From NCBI GenBank assembly GCA_036676415.1, contig JAKFCX010000021.1:1-64000 (forward strand): 64,000 nt of DNA. Reading direction: 5' to 3'. The translations under genes and the position numbers were made by a program. Shown piece by piece: positions 16,615 to 25,221 of the stretch (positions within the stretch are counted from its first letter, which is position 1; every line of letters starts with the position of its first letter). This stretch comes from JAEZDC01 sp036676415 (lineage in GTDB: Bacteria > Bacteroidota > Bacteroidia > Chitinophagales > Chitinophagaceae). Below the pieces are notes generated by a model. The model had not been told where the DNA came from, did no database searches, and was given only the letters and a program-made list of their open reading frames with translations.

Positions 16615-18534
16615 TTAAAATAAACTTCTTAAAGCTGAAACAATAACTGTCTGCTCCCGTAAAATGAGAATAATAACGATCAGCGACAACACCATTACGA
16701 GAATATAACTTCCTACCTGGCCGTTTTGAATTAGTCTAACCTGGCGTGATGAATATTGGATCATTCGTCCTACACCATTTACCGCACCATCCACAACCGA
16801 TTTTTCAAAGACATCTTTGAAGAAACCACCAATTGCATGTAAAGGTTTAACGATGATGCTATCATACAACTCATCAACATACCATTTGTTCTCGAGTACT
16901 TTGCCGATGCCTGTATTTTTTTCAAATCTTTCTCTCCTGCTGTATTTTTTCCATGCAAATGCGATAACAATAAATATCAACAGTGTAACAGCACCCATCA
17001 TGATCCATTCTGTTGAATGTTCCAGGTGATGAGCTGTAGTATATTCATTGCTTGCAGCAAATATTGGATCAAGGAAATTCTCCAGCATATGTGCATTCTC
17101 AGAAAAGATGGCAGGTATACCTAAGAAACCACCGACTACCGAGAGTATTGCAAGAACGATCAGCGGAATAGTAATGGCTGAAGGACTTTCATGCAAATGA
17201 TGTTGTTGTTCGTGTGTACCTCTGAACTTACCTAAGAATGTAAGTGCATACAAACGGAACATATAAAAAGCAGTCATCAAAGCACCGGCAACTCCAATGT
17301 AATAGAATAATGGGTTTGAATTATAAGCACCAACCAGTATCTCATCTTTAGAAAAGAAACCAGAGAAAGGTGGTACACCTGCAATTGCCAGACATCCTAA
17401 TAAAAATGTGATGTGCGTGATGGGCATGTGCTTTTTCAATCCACCCATGTTACGAATATCCTGTTCATGATGCATGGCATGAATAACAGAACCTGCACCC
17501 AGGAATAATAAGGCTTTGAAGAATGCATGCGTCATCACATGAAACACAGCACCGGTATATGCACCAACACCAAGCCCCAGAAACATATATCCTAACTGGC
17601 TGACAGTAGAGTAAGCGAGTACTTTTTTAATATCGTTTTGCTTCAGTGCAATTGTTGCAGCGAAGATGGCAGTAGCCAGACCAACAATTGCAACGATCTC
17701 TGAAGTATAAGGAGCGATCGTGTACATGATATTGCTTCTTGCAATCATGTAAATACCTGCGGTTACCATTGTTGCAGCATGGATCAAAGCAGAAACAGGA
17801 GTCGGACCAGCCATAGCATCCGGTAACCATGTGTATAAAGGAAGCTGTGCACTTTTCCCCATGGCGCCAACAAAAAGTAACATGGTGATGCCGGTAAGTT
17901 CTGTTGCACTGAACTGATCTATTGCAGCAAACACATCAACATAAGTTGCAGTACCAACTTTAGCTAATATCCAGAAAATAGCGAGTAAGAAACCAAGATC
18001 ACCAATACGGTTCATTACAAAAGCTTTCTTAGCAGCATAATTGTAATTGTTATTCTTAAACCAGTAACCGATGAGTAAATAAGAACAAAGACCAACACCT
18101 TCCCAGCCGATGAACATAATCACAAAGTTGGCACCCATTACAAGCAACAACATCGAAAAAACAAAGAGATTGAGATATGCAAAATACCGGGCAAAGTGTT
18201 CAGGCTTTTCTTCATGCATGTATGCTGTTGAGTAAACATGGATGAGGAAACCAATACCTGTAATAATAAGTAAGAATAAAGATGATAATTGATCTATCTG
18301 AAAAGCGAAAGGAATTCTGAAAGCTTCTACGTTGATGAAGTCAAAATAATTTGCAACGATGCCACCATTGTTTTTCACATGCAAAAACAAAACAACGCTT
18401 ATGGCAAAAGCAGCCAGTATCACTCCACTACCGATGATACCAGACATTGATCTGCTCAAGGACTTTCTGAACAAGCCATTGATCAGAAAACCAATGAAAG
18501 GAAGAAGTGGTACTAATAAGATCAGGTTATTCAT
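16615..18534 (-). CDS. nuoL: NADH-quinone oxidoreductase subunit L
   Basis: 639 residues, about 16 TM helices plus the lateral amphipathic helix and the C-terminal anchor usual in NuoL. Marks: VMFIGWEGVGLCSYLLIGYWF (the pumping Glu), KSAQLPLYTWLPDAMAGPTPVSALIHAATMVTAG, and AYSTVSQLGYMFLGLG. The distal antiporter-like subunit of complex I. It ends 2 bp from nuoM and begins 2 bp from nuoK. Confidence 0.97.
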   Translation of the reverse strand: MNNLILLVPLLPFIGFLINGLFRKSLSRSMSGIIGSGVILAAFAISVVLFLHVKNNGGIVANYFDFINVEAFRIPFAFQIDQLSSLFLLIITGIGFLIHVYSTAYMHEEKPEHFARYFAYLNLFVFSMLLLVMGANFVIMFIGWEGVGLCSYLLIGYWFKNNNYNYAAKKAFVMNRIGDLGFLLAIFWILAKVGTATYVDVFAAIDQFSATELTGITMLLFVGAMGKSAQLPLYTWLPDAMAGPTPVSALIHAATMVTAGIYMIARSNIMYTIAPYTSEIVAIVGLATAIFAATIALKQNDIKKVLAYSTVSQLGYMFLGLGVGAYTGAVFHVMTHAFFKALLFLGAGSVIHAMHHEQDIRNMGGLKKHMPITHITFLLGCLAIAGVPPFSGFFSKDEILVGAYNSNPLFYYIGVAGALMTAFYMFRLYALTFLGKFRGTHEQQHHLHESPSAITIPLIVLAILSVVGGFLGIPAIFSENAHMLENFLDPIFAASNEYTTAHHLEHSTEWIMMGAVTLLIFIVIAFAWKKYSRRERFEKNTGIGKVLENKWYVDELYDSIIVKPLHAIGGFFKDVFEKSVVDGAVNGVGRMIQYSSRQVRLIQNGQVGSYILVMVLSLIVIILILREQTVIVSALRSLF

Positions 18535-18535
18535 T

Positions 18536-18871
18536 CTAATTCTTAAGTCTATTCAAAAAGTTGATATCTACCGAATGTACATTCCTGTACATCATTACTA
18601 TTATCGCTAATCCAACACTCACTTCTGCCGCTGCCACTACCATGATAAAGAATACGAAGATCTGTCCATCAATTCCTGCTGTTGTTGCAGCATTAGTAGC
18701 CAAAGCAGATCCGTAATGCATTTTTGAAAACGCTACCAGTAATAAATTCACGGCGTTTAACATCAGCTCCACACACATGAATACAATGATCGCATTGCGA
18801 CGAGTTAGTACACCAACCACACCAATGCAAAACAGCGTAGCAGCAAGAATAATATAATAATGAATCGGCAT
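18536..18871 (-). CDS. nuoK: NADH-quinone oxidoreductase subunit K
   Basis: 111 residues, three TM helices. The membrane Glu residues of the E-channel are visible in IIVFMCVELMLNAVNLLLVAF (Glu of TM2) and VAAAEVSVGLAIIVMMYR (Glu of TM3). Lies 2 bp after nuoJ and 2 bp before nuoL. Size is typical of the family. Confidence 0.95.
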   Translation of the reverse strand: MPIHYYIILAATLFCIGVVGVLTRRNAIIVFMCVELMLNAVNLLLVAFSKMHYGSALATNAATTAGIDGQIFVFFIMVVAAAEVSVGLAIIVMMYRNVHSVDINFLNRLKN

Positions 18872-18873
18872 AA

Positions 18874-19413
18874 TTAATTTTGATCTTTCTTTCCAATGAT
18901 CACGGCACCAACCATTGCACTCAGGAATAATACACTGCTGATCTCGAAGGGTACCACGTAATCTGTAAATAATACTTTACCAAGATTTTCAATCAACCCA
19001 ATATCTCCTGTTCTCACCAATGCTTCTTTTGGAACAATCGCATCTCCCTGGCCTCTCATTACAAGGTTGGTTGATTCTCTTATTGCAGCAACAACAACAA
19101 TCAATAAGCTTCCACCGGAAATGGCTCCAGCCAGTTTTATCCAAATGCTTTTACTTCTTGGTTCCGTTTCTGCATTCTGGTTCATTAACATGATCACGAA
19201 GAGAAACAGGACCATGATCGCTCCAGCGTAAACAATTAGATTAACAATTGCAAGGAATTGTGCATTGAGTAAAATATAATGCCCGCTGATGGCAAAGAAT
19301 ACTGTTATCAGCCAAAGCACACTGTGCACAGGATTTTTACTGAGCAGCACCATAATGGCACTGATCAAAGCCAGACCGCTTAAAAACCAGAATACTATTT
19401 CAGTTATACTCAT
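18874..19413 (-). CDS. nuoJ: NADH-quinone oxidoreductase subunit J
   Basis: 179 residues with five TM helices. The conserved core is VNLIVYAGAIMVLFLFVIMLMN, including the pi-bulge region of TM3 (YAGAIMVLF). The loop between TM4 and TM5 is lengthened and polar. Membrane subunit of complex I; the stop codon lies 2 bp from nuoK. Confidence 0.94.
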   Translation of the reverse strand: MSITEIVFWFLSGLALISAIMVLLSKNPVHSVLWLITVFFAISGHYILLNAQFLAIVNLIVYAGAIMVLFLFVIMLMNQNAETEPRSKSIWIKLAGAISGGSLLIVVVAAIRESTNLVMRGQGDAIVPKEALVRTGDIGLIENLGKVLFTDYVVPFEISSVLFLSAMVGAVIIGKKDQN

Positions 19414-19463
19414 TGCAGTTATCCAAATATCAAATTACAAATTACAAATCCTACTGATGAACA

Positions 19464-19997
19464 TCAGGCCAGCCCTTTTGCTTTCTTATACTCTTCCGGC
19501 TCAGTTATAGGATTTGGTATCAACAGGTCTTCTTTCTTATAAATAAAACTTTCTCTTGTAAAATTTGATGGTGCAAATGTTTCAGAAAGATAAACGGCAT
19601 CTTTCGGACAAGCTTCTTCACACAATCCGCAGAAAATGCAACGCAGCATGTTTACTTCATATTTAGCTGCATACTTTTCTTCACGGTACAAATTTTCTTC
19701 GCCATTTTTTCTTTCGGCAGCTTCCATTGTTATTGCTTCTGCCGGACAAGCCAAAGCACACAACCCACATGCTGTACATCTTTCTCTTCCTTCTTCATCA
19801 CGGTTCAGCACATGCAAACCACGAAATACCGGTGAGAAAGGTCTTGTCTTCTCAGGATAATTGATCGTTGGTCTTTTCTTAAATATGTGCGAGAACGTAA
19901 TGATCATCCCTTTAAAGATGTTCCACAGGTAGAGCCTTTCGATGAATGTCATCGGTTTACGGTCTACTGCTTTCGCCCTGTTTGTTAATGCCTGCAT
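19464..19997 (-). CDS. nuoI: NADH-quinone oxidoreductase subunit I
   Basis: 177 residues with two complete [4Fe-4S] motifs: C74-x2-C77-x2-C80-x3-C84-P (CTACGLCALACP) and C120-x2-C123-x2-C126-x3-C130-P (CIFCGLCEEACP). They hold clusters N6a and N6b in the electron path to quinone. Length matches bacterial NuoI. The gene is separated from nuoH by a 269-bp non-coding gap filled with dispersed repeats, unusual within this otherwise compact operon. Confidence 0.97.
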   Translation of the reverse strand: MQALTNRAKAVDRKPMTFIERLYLWNIFKGMIITFSHIFKKRPTINYPEKTRPFSPVFRGLHVLNRDEEGRERCTACGLCALACPAEAITMEAAERKNGEENLYREEKYAAKYEVNMLRCIFCGLCEEACPKDAVYLSETFAPSNFTRESFIYKKEDLLIPNPITEPEEYKKAKGLA

Positions 19998-20076
19998 TTA
20001 TCTTATCCTTCTTATTTCAAAAGTTTCGCAAAATTATTTTTATATACTGGTGTAACCAACTTTATCTCTTTACTTA

Positions 20077-20122
20077 TCGTCTGTTGTGTCACTCACTTCA
20101 ACCTTCAGAACTTTATTCAGCT
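20077..20122 (+). repeat. Dispersed intergenic repeat, copy B
   Basis: TCGTCTGTTGTGTCACTCAC then TTCAACCTTCAGAACTTTAT: the full right half of the consensus, in forward orientation, in the nuoH-nuoI gap. Confidence 0.78.
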
Positions 20123-20129
20123 AAATAAG

Positions 20130-20206
20130 AACGCTGATAACGCTGATGATTATGATTTTCACAGATGATCTGCGTTAATCGGTTTAATCTGCGTCATCTG
20201 TGTTCC
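20130..20206. repeat. AATCTGCGT/CATCTGTG-type repeat patch
   Basis: Contains AACGCTGATAACGCTGATGA and then CTGCGTTAATCGGTTTAATC and TGCGTCATCTGTGTTCC, internally repetitive. From memory, this kind of motif is common between genes in Bacteroidota and some other phyla. It lies between two copies of the other repeat family. Confidence 0.6.
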
Positions 20207-20241
20207 AATTGTACAAGAGTGCGACGCAACGGAAGTTTATT
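20207..20241 (-). repeat. Dispersed intergenic repeat, copy C
   Basis: AATTGTACAAGAGTGCGACG then CAACGG: a variant core (GTTGCGTCGCACTCTTGTAC on the minus strand) of the same family, shared with copy G. Confidence 0.65.
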
Positions 20242-20266
20242 CCTGTTCTGCACCTTACTCAAAAAT

Positions 20267-21328
20267 CTATTTCGTATTCAACCAAAGAACTATTGCACCG
20301 GTGATCAGCATATTTGCCAAAGCCAAAGGCACCATTTTCTTCCAGCCAAGATTCATCAGCTGGTCGTATCTGAATCTTGGTATCGTCCATCTTACCCACA
20401 TAAACAGGAAGATGAAGAATAACACTTTTGCCATCAACGCAACGATGCCGATTAATGCTAACCAGTTACCCCAATCTGCATGAGCCGCTTCATCAAAGAA
20501 AGGCATATCGTATCCACCAAAGAACAAGGTAGCCATGATAACACTGCTGATGAACATATTGATGTATTCGGCAAACAAATAAAATCCAAGTTTCATGGAT
20601 GAATATTCCTGGTGATATCCGAAGTTCAACTCATTCTCTGCTTCTGGTAAATCGAATGGCGTTCTGTTACATTCAGCAAAAGCAGCAACAAGAAATATCA
20701 GGAATCCTAAAGGTTGATATAAAAAGTTCCATCCTAAAAATCCACCCCAATCTCCGGCCATTTGCTGACTAACGATCTCTCTCATGCTAAGACTTCCGGT
20801 CATCAACAGCAAAGCGATCAATGAAAGTCCCATTGCCAGTTCATAACTGATGGCTTGTGATGCAGCACGAAGAGCAGCCATTAAAGAGAATTTGTTGTTA
20901 GATGCCCACCCACCGATCATGATGCCGTACACACCCAAACTAACAACAGCAAAAATGTATAATACACCAATATTTACATCTGCAATCTGAAGATCAACTG
21001 TTCTTCCAAATACATCAAGTGTTCCGCCGAACGGAATAACAGCACTTGTCATCATTGCTGCCATCATTGCCAGACAAGGACCGAGAATAAACAAGAATCG
21101 GTTAGCACTGTTTGGGATGATCTCCTCTTTCATAAAGAGTTTCAATCCATCTGCCAACGGTTGAAATAATCCAAAAGGACCAGCTCTCATTGGTCCACGA
21201 CGATCCTGTAAGATCGCTGCAATCTTTCTTTCGCCCCATGTCTCATACATAGCAATCACCAACGATGCGGTAACCACTACAGCGATCAGAATAAATTTCT
21301 CCAATACCAATAACCAATCTATACTCAT
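20267..21328 (-). CDS. nuoH: NADH-quinone oxidoreductase subunit H
   Basis: 353 residues, eight TM helices. Marks: YETWGERKIAAILQDRRGPMRAGPFGLFQPLADGLKLFMKE near the N-terminus (quinone-site loop) and FDLPEAENELNFGYHQEYSSMKLGFYLFAEY in the middle. It links the peripheral arm to the membrane arm and forms part of the quinone chamber. The ATG overlaps the nuoG stop (ATGA), so translation is probably coupled. Confidence 0.96.
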   Translation of the reverse strand: MSIDWLLVLEKFILIAVVVTASLVIAMYETWGERKIAAILQDRRGPMRAGPFGLFQPLADGLKLFMKEEIIPNSANRFLFILGPCLAMMAAMMTSAVIPFGGTLDVFGRTVDLQIADVNIGVLYIFAVVSLGVYGIMIGGWASNNKFSLMAALRAASQAISYELAMGLSLIALLLMTGSLSMREIVSQQMAGDWGGFLGWNFLYQPLGFLIFLVAAFAECNRTPFDLPEAENELNFGYHQEYSSMKLGFYLFAEYINMFISSVIMATLFFGGYDMPFFDEAAHADWGNWLALIGIVALMAKVLFFIFLFMWVRWTIPRFRYDQLMNLGWKKMVPLALANMLITGAIVLWLNTK

Positions 21329-22452
21329 TGCGGGTTGATATTTGAATTGTCTTCAAAAGTCTGGCTTGTTGAAGGCCCTTGTATTTCGCTCAAACGAATG
21401 TGCGGTTTGTTTACATCACTTACATCATGAATATCCATTAGCAATTTCGGATTGCGTCCACCCATTACTTCCGGTAATACATTCTGCGGCTCTTCAACTT
21501 TTAAATAATGATTGGAAGAGATCACAGATTTACGACTGATATCTCTTGGTCCTTCGATCACCCAATCACTTGTTTTCTTTTTCTCAAAACGACATTCGTT
21601 ACATATCCATGCTGTTTTGCCGTTCTCATCATTTTCTATCTCGCCCCATTCATTCTTTCTTGCCGTAACACGATATACTTCATCACCACGATTCCATAAT
21701 GTTACTTTACCTGAACACTTCGGACAATCTCTATGAGCATTCATTGGCTTTAAGAACCAAACACGATTCTTGAACCGGAATGTTCTGTCAGTTAAAGCAC
21801 CAACAGGGCACACATCGATGACATTACCAATGAAATCGTGTTCCAAACTTTTCTCTATATAAGTAGCAATCTGTGCATGATCTCCTCTATCTAATACCCC
21901 ATGCTCCCTGTTTCCAGCTACCTGGTCAGCAACATACACACAACGATAGCAGAGTATGCAACGTGTCATATGTAACTGAATGTATGGACCGAGGTCATGA
22001 CGTTCAAATGTTCTTCTTGGAAATTCGTAACGGGAATCTGCTGAATTGCCATGGCCATAGCTCAGGTCCTGCAGATCACATTCACCAGCCTGGTCACATA
22101 TAGGACAATCCAAAGGATGGTTGATCAATAACATTTCTACCACACCATTTCTTGCATCGATCACTTTTTCGGAGGTGATGTTCTTTACTTCCATTCCTTC
22201 CATCACTGTTGTTCTGCATGAGGCTACCAGCTTTGGCATTGGACGAGGATCTTTTTCAGAACCTTTACTCACTTCTACCAGACATGTTCTGCATTTACCA
22301 CCACTGCCTTCCAGTTTGCTGTAATAACACATTGCAGGCGGTGCAACATCACCACCAACCATTCGTGCAGCATTGAGGATCGTTGTTCCTGCCGGAACGT
22401 CGATCGTAATATTATCAATCGTTACTTTAATCAACGGTGCTTGCTCACTCAT
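21325..22452 (-). CDS. nuoG: NADH-quinone oxidoreductase subunit G, short form
   Basis: 375 residues, against about 700-900 in Proteobacteria. Visible ligands: [2Fe-2S] N1b at C42, C54, C57, C79; N3-type H112, C116, C119, C125; N4-type C165, C168, C171, C215. A further four-Cys set, C243, C246, C284, C287, stands where the molybdopterin-type Fe4S4 domain begins. The chain ends about 90 residues later with no molybdopterin-fold domain. Short NuoG is, to my knowledge, usual in Bacteroidota rather than damage. The stop overlaps nuoH. Confidence 0.93.
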   Translation of the reverse strand: MSEQAPLIKVTIDNITIDVPAGTTILNAARMVGGDVAPPAMCYYSKLEGSGGKCRTCLVEVSKGSEKDPRPMPKLVASCRTTVMEGMEVKNITSEKVIDARNGVVEMLLINHPLDCPICDQAGECDLQDLSYGHGNSADSRYEFPRRTFERHDLGPYIQLHMTRCILCYRCVYVADQVAGNREHGVLDRGDHAQIATYIEKSLEHDFIGNVIDVCPVGALTDRTFRFKNRVWFLKPMNAHRDCPKCSGKVTLWNRGDEVYRVTARKNEWGEIENDENGKTAWICNECRFEKKKTSDWVIEGPRDISRKSVISSNHYLKVEEPQNVLPEVMGGRNPKLLMDIHDVSDVNKPHIRLSEIQGPSTSQTFEDNSNINPQ

Positions 22453-22454
22453 AA

Positions 22455-23807
22455 TTATGCTGTTGTTGGCACATGTATCGGATCAGCATATCCAGCCAAT
22501 CCATAATTTCTTCTCTGGCTTTCTTCAGGGTTCAGCACATGCCATTCAAACTCATCCCTGAAATGCCTTATCGCTGCTGCCACTGGCCATGCAGCTGCAT
22601 CACCTAATGGACAAATCGTATTTCCTTCGATCCTTCTTTGAATATCCCAAAGCAAATCGATATCACTCAATTTACCTTTTCCATATTCGATGTTCTTTAA
22701 TATCTTTTCCATCCAGCCTGTTCCTTCCCTGCAAGGTGAACATTGGCCACAACTTTCATGACGATAAAATGTTGCCAATGTTAATGTATGACGCACCACA
22801 CACTGATCTTCATCCAGCACAATAAATCCACCGCTACCCATCATACTTCCTGAAGCAAAACCTCCATCGGCTAAGCTTTCATAATTCATATAACGGGTTT
22901 CACCCTTCGCTGTCTTCAGTAACAGGTTGGCAGGAAGAATTGGAACTGATGATCCACCTGGGATACAGGCCTTTAATCTTTTTCCATTGGGAATACCACC
23001 ACAATATTCGTCGCTGTAAATAAATTCTTCAACAGAAACGGTCATATCAATCTCGTACACACCAGGTTTATTGATATTTCCGCAGGCAGAGATCAGTTTT
23101 GTTCCCGTACTTTTTCCTACACCGATCTTTGCATATTCCTCACCACCCATATTGATGATTGGAACCACTGCAGCAAGGGTCTCGACATTGTTAACCACAG
23201 TCGGACAATCCCACAAACCTTTTATCGCAGGGAACGGAGGTTTAATTCTTGGATTACCTCTTTTGCCTTCCAATGATTCGATCAATGCCGTTTCTTCGCC
23301 ACAGATATAAGCACCGGCTCCACGCTGAACATATATTTCACAGTCGAAACCTGTTCCTAAAATATTCTTACCTAAAAATCCATTTTGTTTTGCTTCTGCA
23401 ATGGCATGTTCTAAAATATCAACGATCCATGCATATTCACCACGGATATATATATAAGAACGATTAGAACCCAATGCAAAAGATGAAACGATCATTCCTT
23501 CGATCAGTAAATGCGGAATGAACTCCATTAAGTACCTGTCTTTGAAGGTACCTGGTTCAGATTCATCGGCATTGCAAACCAAATAACGTGGCACACCTTC
23601 CGGTTTAGCAAGAAAACTCCATTTCATTCCTGTAGGAAAACCTGCACCACCTCTTCCACGTAAGCCACTTTTTTTCACTTCTTCCACCACAGCATCCGGA
23701 CTTAACTTTAAAGCAGTCTCCACACTTTTATAGCCACCATTTTTGCGGTAAGCTTCGTAAAAGCGTATTCCCTCAATGTGATCGTTCTCTAATAGTAGTT
23801 TCTTCAT
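22455..23807 (-). CDS. nuoF: NADH-quinone oxidoreductase subunit F
   Basis: 450 residues. The NADH/FMN site is visible as GLRGRGGAGFPTGMKW (about 49-64) and YICGEETALIESLEGKRGNPR. The N3 [4Fe-4S] ligands lie in CGQCSPCREGTGWM and the later CPLGDAAAW. It oxidises NADH and passes electrons via FMN. It lies 2 bp from nuoG, but upstream are three small genes rather than nuoE directly. Confidence 0.97.
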   Translation of the reverse strand: MKKLLLENDHIEGIRFYEAYRKNGGYKSVETALKLSPDAVVEEVKKSGLRGRGGAGFPTGMKWSFLAKPEGVPRYLVCNADESEPGTFKDRYLMEFIPHLLIEGMIVSSFALGSNRSYIYIRGEYAWIVDILEHAIAEAKQNGFLGKNILGTGFDCEIYVQRGAGAYICGEETALIESLEGKRGNPRIKPPFPAIKGLWDCPTVVNNVETLAAVVPIINMGGEEYAKIGVGKSTGTKLISACGNINKPGVYEIDMTVSVEEFIYSDEYCGGIPNGKRLKACIPGGSSVPILPANLLLKTAKGETRYMNYESLADGGFASGSMMGSGGFIVLDEDQCVVRHTLTLATFYRHESCGQCSPCREGTGWMEKILKNIEYGKGKLSDIDLLWDIQRRIEGNTICPLGDAAAWPVAAAIRHFRDEFEWHVLNPEESQRRNYGLAGYADPIHVPTTA

Positions 23808-23832
23808 GTCCTAAATGGACTTTTGTTTTTAG

Positions 23833-24081
23833 TTAGTCAGCTCTATATCTTATTTCATCGTCCCTTGTGTCACTCACTTCAACTTTATCACTTACCTGGT
23901 CTTTTCTAACGTAGTAGGAATAATGTGCGTCAATACTACTAATCACCAGGTACACCATCAACACAATTGAACCCAGTTTGGAAAAATCATCTGCGGTATT
24001 CCAGCTAATGGCTATCCAGATCATGGTTAGTACCGATAATGAATCATTGAGTATTAGCTTCCAAAACAAATGTTTCTTCAT
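23833..24081 (-). CDS. Small two-TM protein inside the nuo operon
   Basis: 82 residues from the ATG at 24081, which has AAAGG 7-8 bases upstream; a longer start at 24123 is less likely. Two TM helices (about 5-23 and 34-52: SLSVLTMIWIAISW, LGSIVLMVYLVISSI) precede a charged tail. The tail (KVEVSDTRDDEI) is encoded by a copy of the dispersed repeat family, so the C-terminus appears to be repeat-derived. I do not recognise a family. It lies 25 bp before nuoF. Confidence 0.6.
   Translation of the reverse strand: MKKHLFWKLILNDSLSVLTMIWIAISWNTADDFSKLGSIVLMVYLVISSIDAHYSYYVRKDQVSDKVEVSDTRDDEIRYRAD
23851..23890 (+). repeat. Dispersed repeat, copy D, overlapping a coding end
   Basis: TATTTCATCGTCCCTTGTGT then CACTCACTTCAACTTTATCA in forward orientation. 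It lies within the last codons of the 82-residue gene. Confidence 0.7.
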
Positions 24082-24142
24082 TTGAAAACCTTTAATCAGT
24101 AAAACATCAACACCACTTTCCACTTAAACTATCATGCTTATC

Positions 24143-24280
24143 TCAAAGCTCTTCTTTTTCCATTTCTTTCCTCGAAGGCTTGCGGCCCATTTTTGGGAAA
24201 AGCCTGGTGATCAGCTTTGATAAAACCAGTGCTGCCAACACTGTTATCACCAGCCAATCAAAAGCTTCTAGGTTCATCAT
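24143..24280 (-). CDS. Small single-TM protein inside the nuo operon
   Basis: 45 residues from the ATG at 24280 (an ATG 3 bp later is also possible). One TM helix (LVITVLAALVLSKLITRLF, about 10-28) is followed by a basic tail (KMGRKPSRKEMEKEEL). The start lies 1 bp after the preceding stop, arguing for coupled expression. It is unlike any known complex I subunit I can name. Confidence 0.55.
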   Translation of the reverse strand: MMNLEAFDWLVITVLAALVLSKLITRLFPKMGRKPSRKEMEKEEL

Positions 24281-24281
24281 G

Positions 24282-24695
24282 TTAATTAATTTTCGTTCCC
24301 TGCCTTCCCAACAATTTCCATTCATGTGCTACTCGTATCCAAGCCTGTAACACATGCAACTTCAAAGCTCCTTCTTTTCCATCCAGCACATACTTAATAT
24401 TGCTTTCTATTCTCAACATTGTAATATCACCAGTTTGTTCAGATGATATTTCTTTTGACTCAATGCTGCTGTAATTCAGCTTGCCATTAAACAAGTGTCT
24501 CAACAATTCATCTTTCTTCTCCACCCAGCCATTTGAATGACCATAGCTCAGGTTTTCGTGCAACAGTTTATTCAGCATCACAGTGTCTCTCTTTACCAAA
24601 GCCTCATCAAGAAACTTTGTATTCTCCTGCACATTAAACTGGGCAAAGCTTCCAACACTTACAAAGAACAATAATATTACAAGCAGTTGCTTCAT
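24282..24695 (-). CDS. Secreted NTF2-like (DUF4440-type) protein
   Basis: 137 residues from the ATG at 24695, one base after the nuoE stop. Signal peptide MKQLLVILLFFVSVGSFAQ, then a SnoaL/NTF2-type domain: LDEALVKRDTVMLNKLLHENLSYGHSNGWVEKKDELL, and a C-terminal LHVLQAWIRVAHEWKLLGRQGTKI with the typical HEWKLLGRQ ending of DUF4440 proteins. Exported to the periplasm; ligand unknown. Its place in the nuo operon between nuoE and nuoF is unexpected. Confidence 0.75.
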   Translation of the reverse strand: MKQLLVILLFFVSVGSFAQFNVQENTKFLDEALVKRDTVMLNKLLHENLSYGHSNGWVEKKDELLRHLFNGKLNYSSIESKEISSEQTGDITMLRIESNIKYVLDGKEGALKLHVLQAWIRVAHEWKLLGRQGTKIN

Positions 24696-24696
24696 C

Positions 24697-25197
24697 TTAA
24701 TTCTGTGCTGCAGCGTTTTTCCTGCACTCATCAATAATAGCATCCACACGTTCTATAGTGAGGTGCTCTTTATAATTTTTACCAAGTTGCATCATTGGTG
24801 CATAACCACAAGCTCCTAAACATTCAACCGTTTTCAAAGTGAACATTCCATCTGCTGTTGTTTCTCCCACACCAATTCCTAATTTCTCTTTTATATAGCT
24901 GATGATATTATCGCTGCCTCTTAGCATACAAGGACCTGTTTGACAAACTTCGAATACGAATTTACCCACAGGTTTCAGATTATACATACTGTAGAAAGTG
25001 GCTACTTCATATACTTCAATAGATTTCAACTGCAATAGTTCTGCAACATAATCCATTGCCTCAGGACTCAACCATCCACCAAATGTTTCCTGGGCTAAAT
25101 GCAATACCGGTATCAATGCACTTTTCTGTTTACCCTCAGGGTAACGTGCAATGATCTCGTGTACTTTAGCCAGTTTATCGTCTGAAAATTTCACCAT
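24697..25197 (-). CDS. nuoE: NADH-quinone oxidoreductase subunit E
   Basis: 166 residues, thioredoxin-like ferredoxin fold. The N1a [2Fe-2S] ligands are C85, C90, C126 and C130 (CQTGPC and CLGACGYAP). With NuoF it forms the NADH dehydrogenase module. It follows nuoD by 24 bp; downstream come three small non-nuo genes before nuoF. Confidence 0.96.
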   Translation of the reverse strand: MVKFSDDKLAKVHEIIARYPEGKQKSALIPVLHLAQETFGGWLSPEAMDYVAELLQLKSIEVYEVATFYSMYNLKPVGKFVFEVCQTGPCMLRGSDNIISYIKEKLGIGVGETTADGMFTLKTVECLGACGYAPMMQLGKNYKEHLTIERVDAIIDECRKNAAAQN

Positions 25198-25221
25198 ATA
25201 TTCAATTCGACAATTTGAAAA

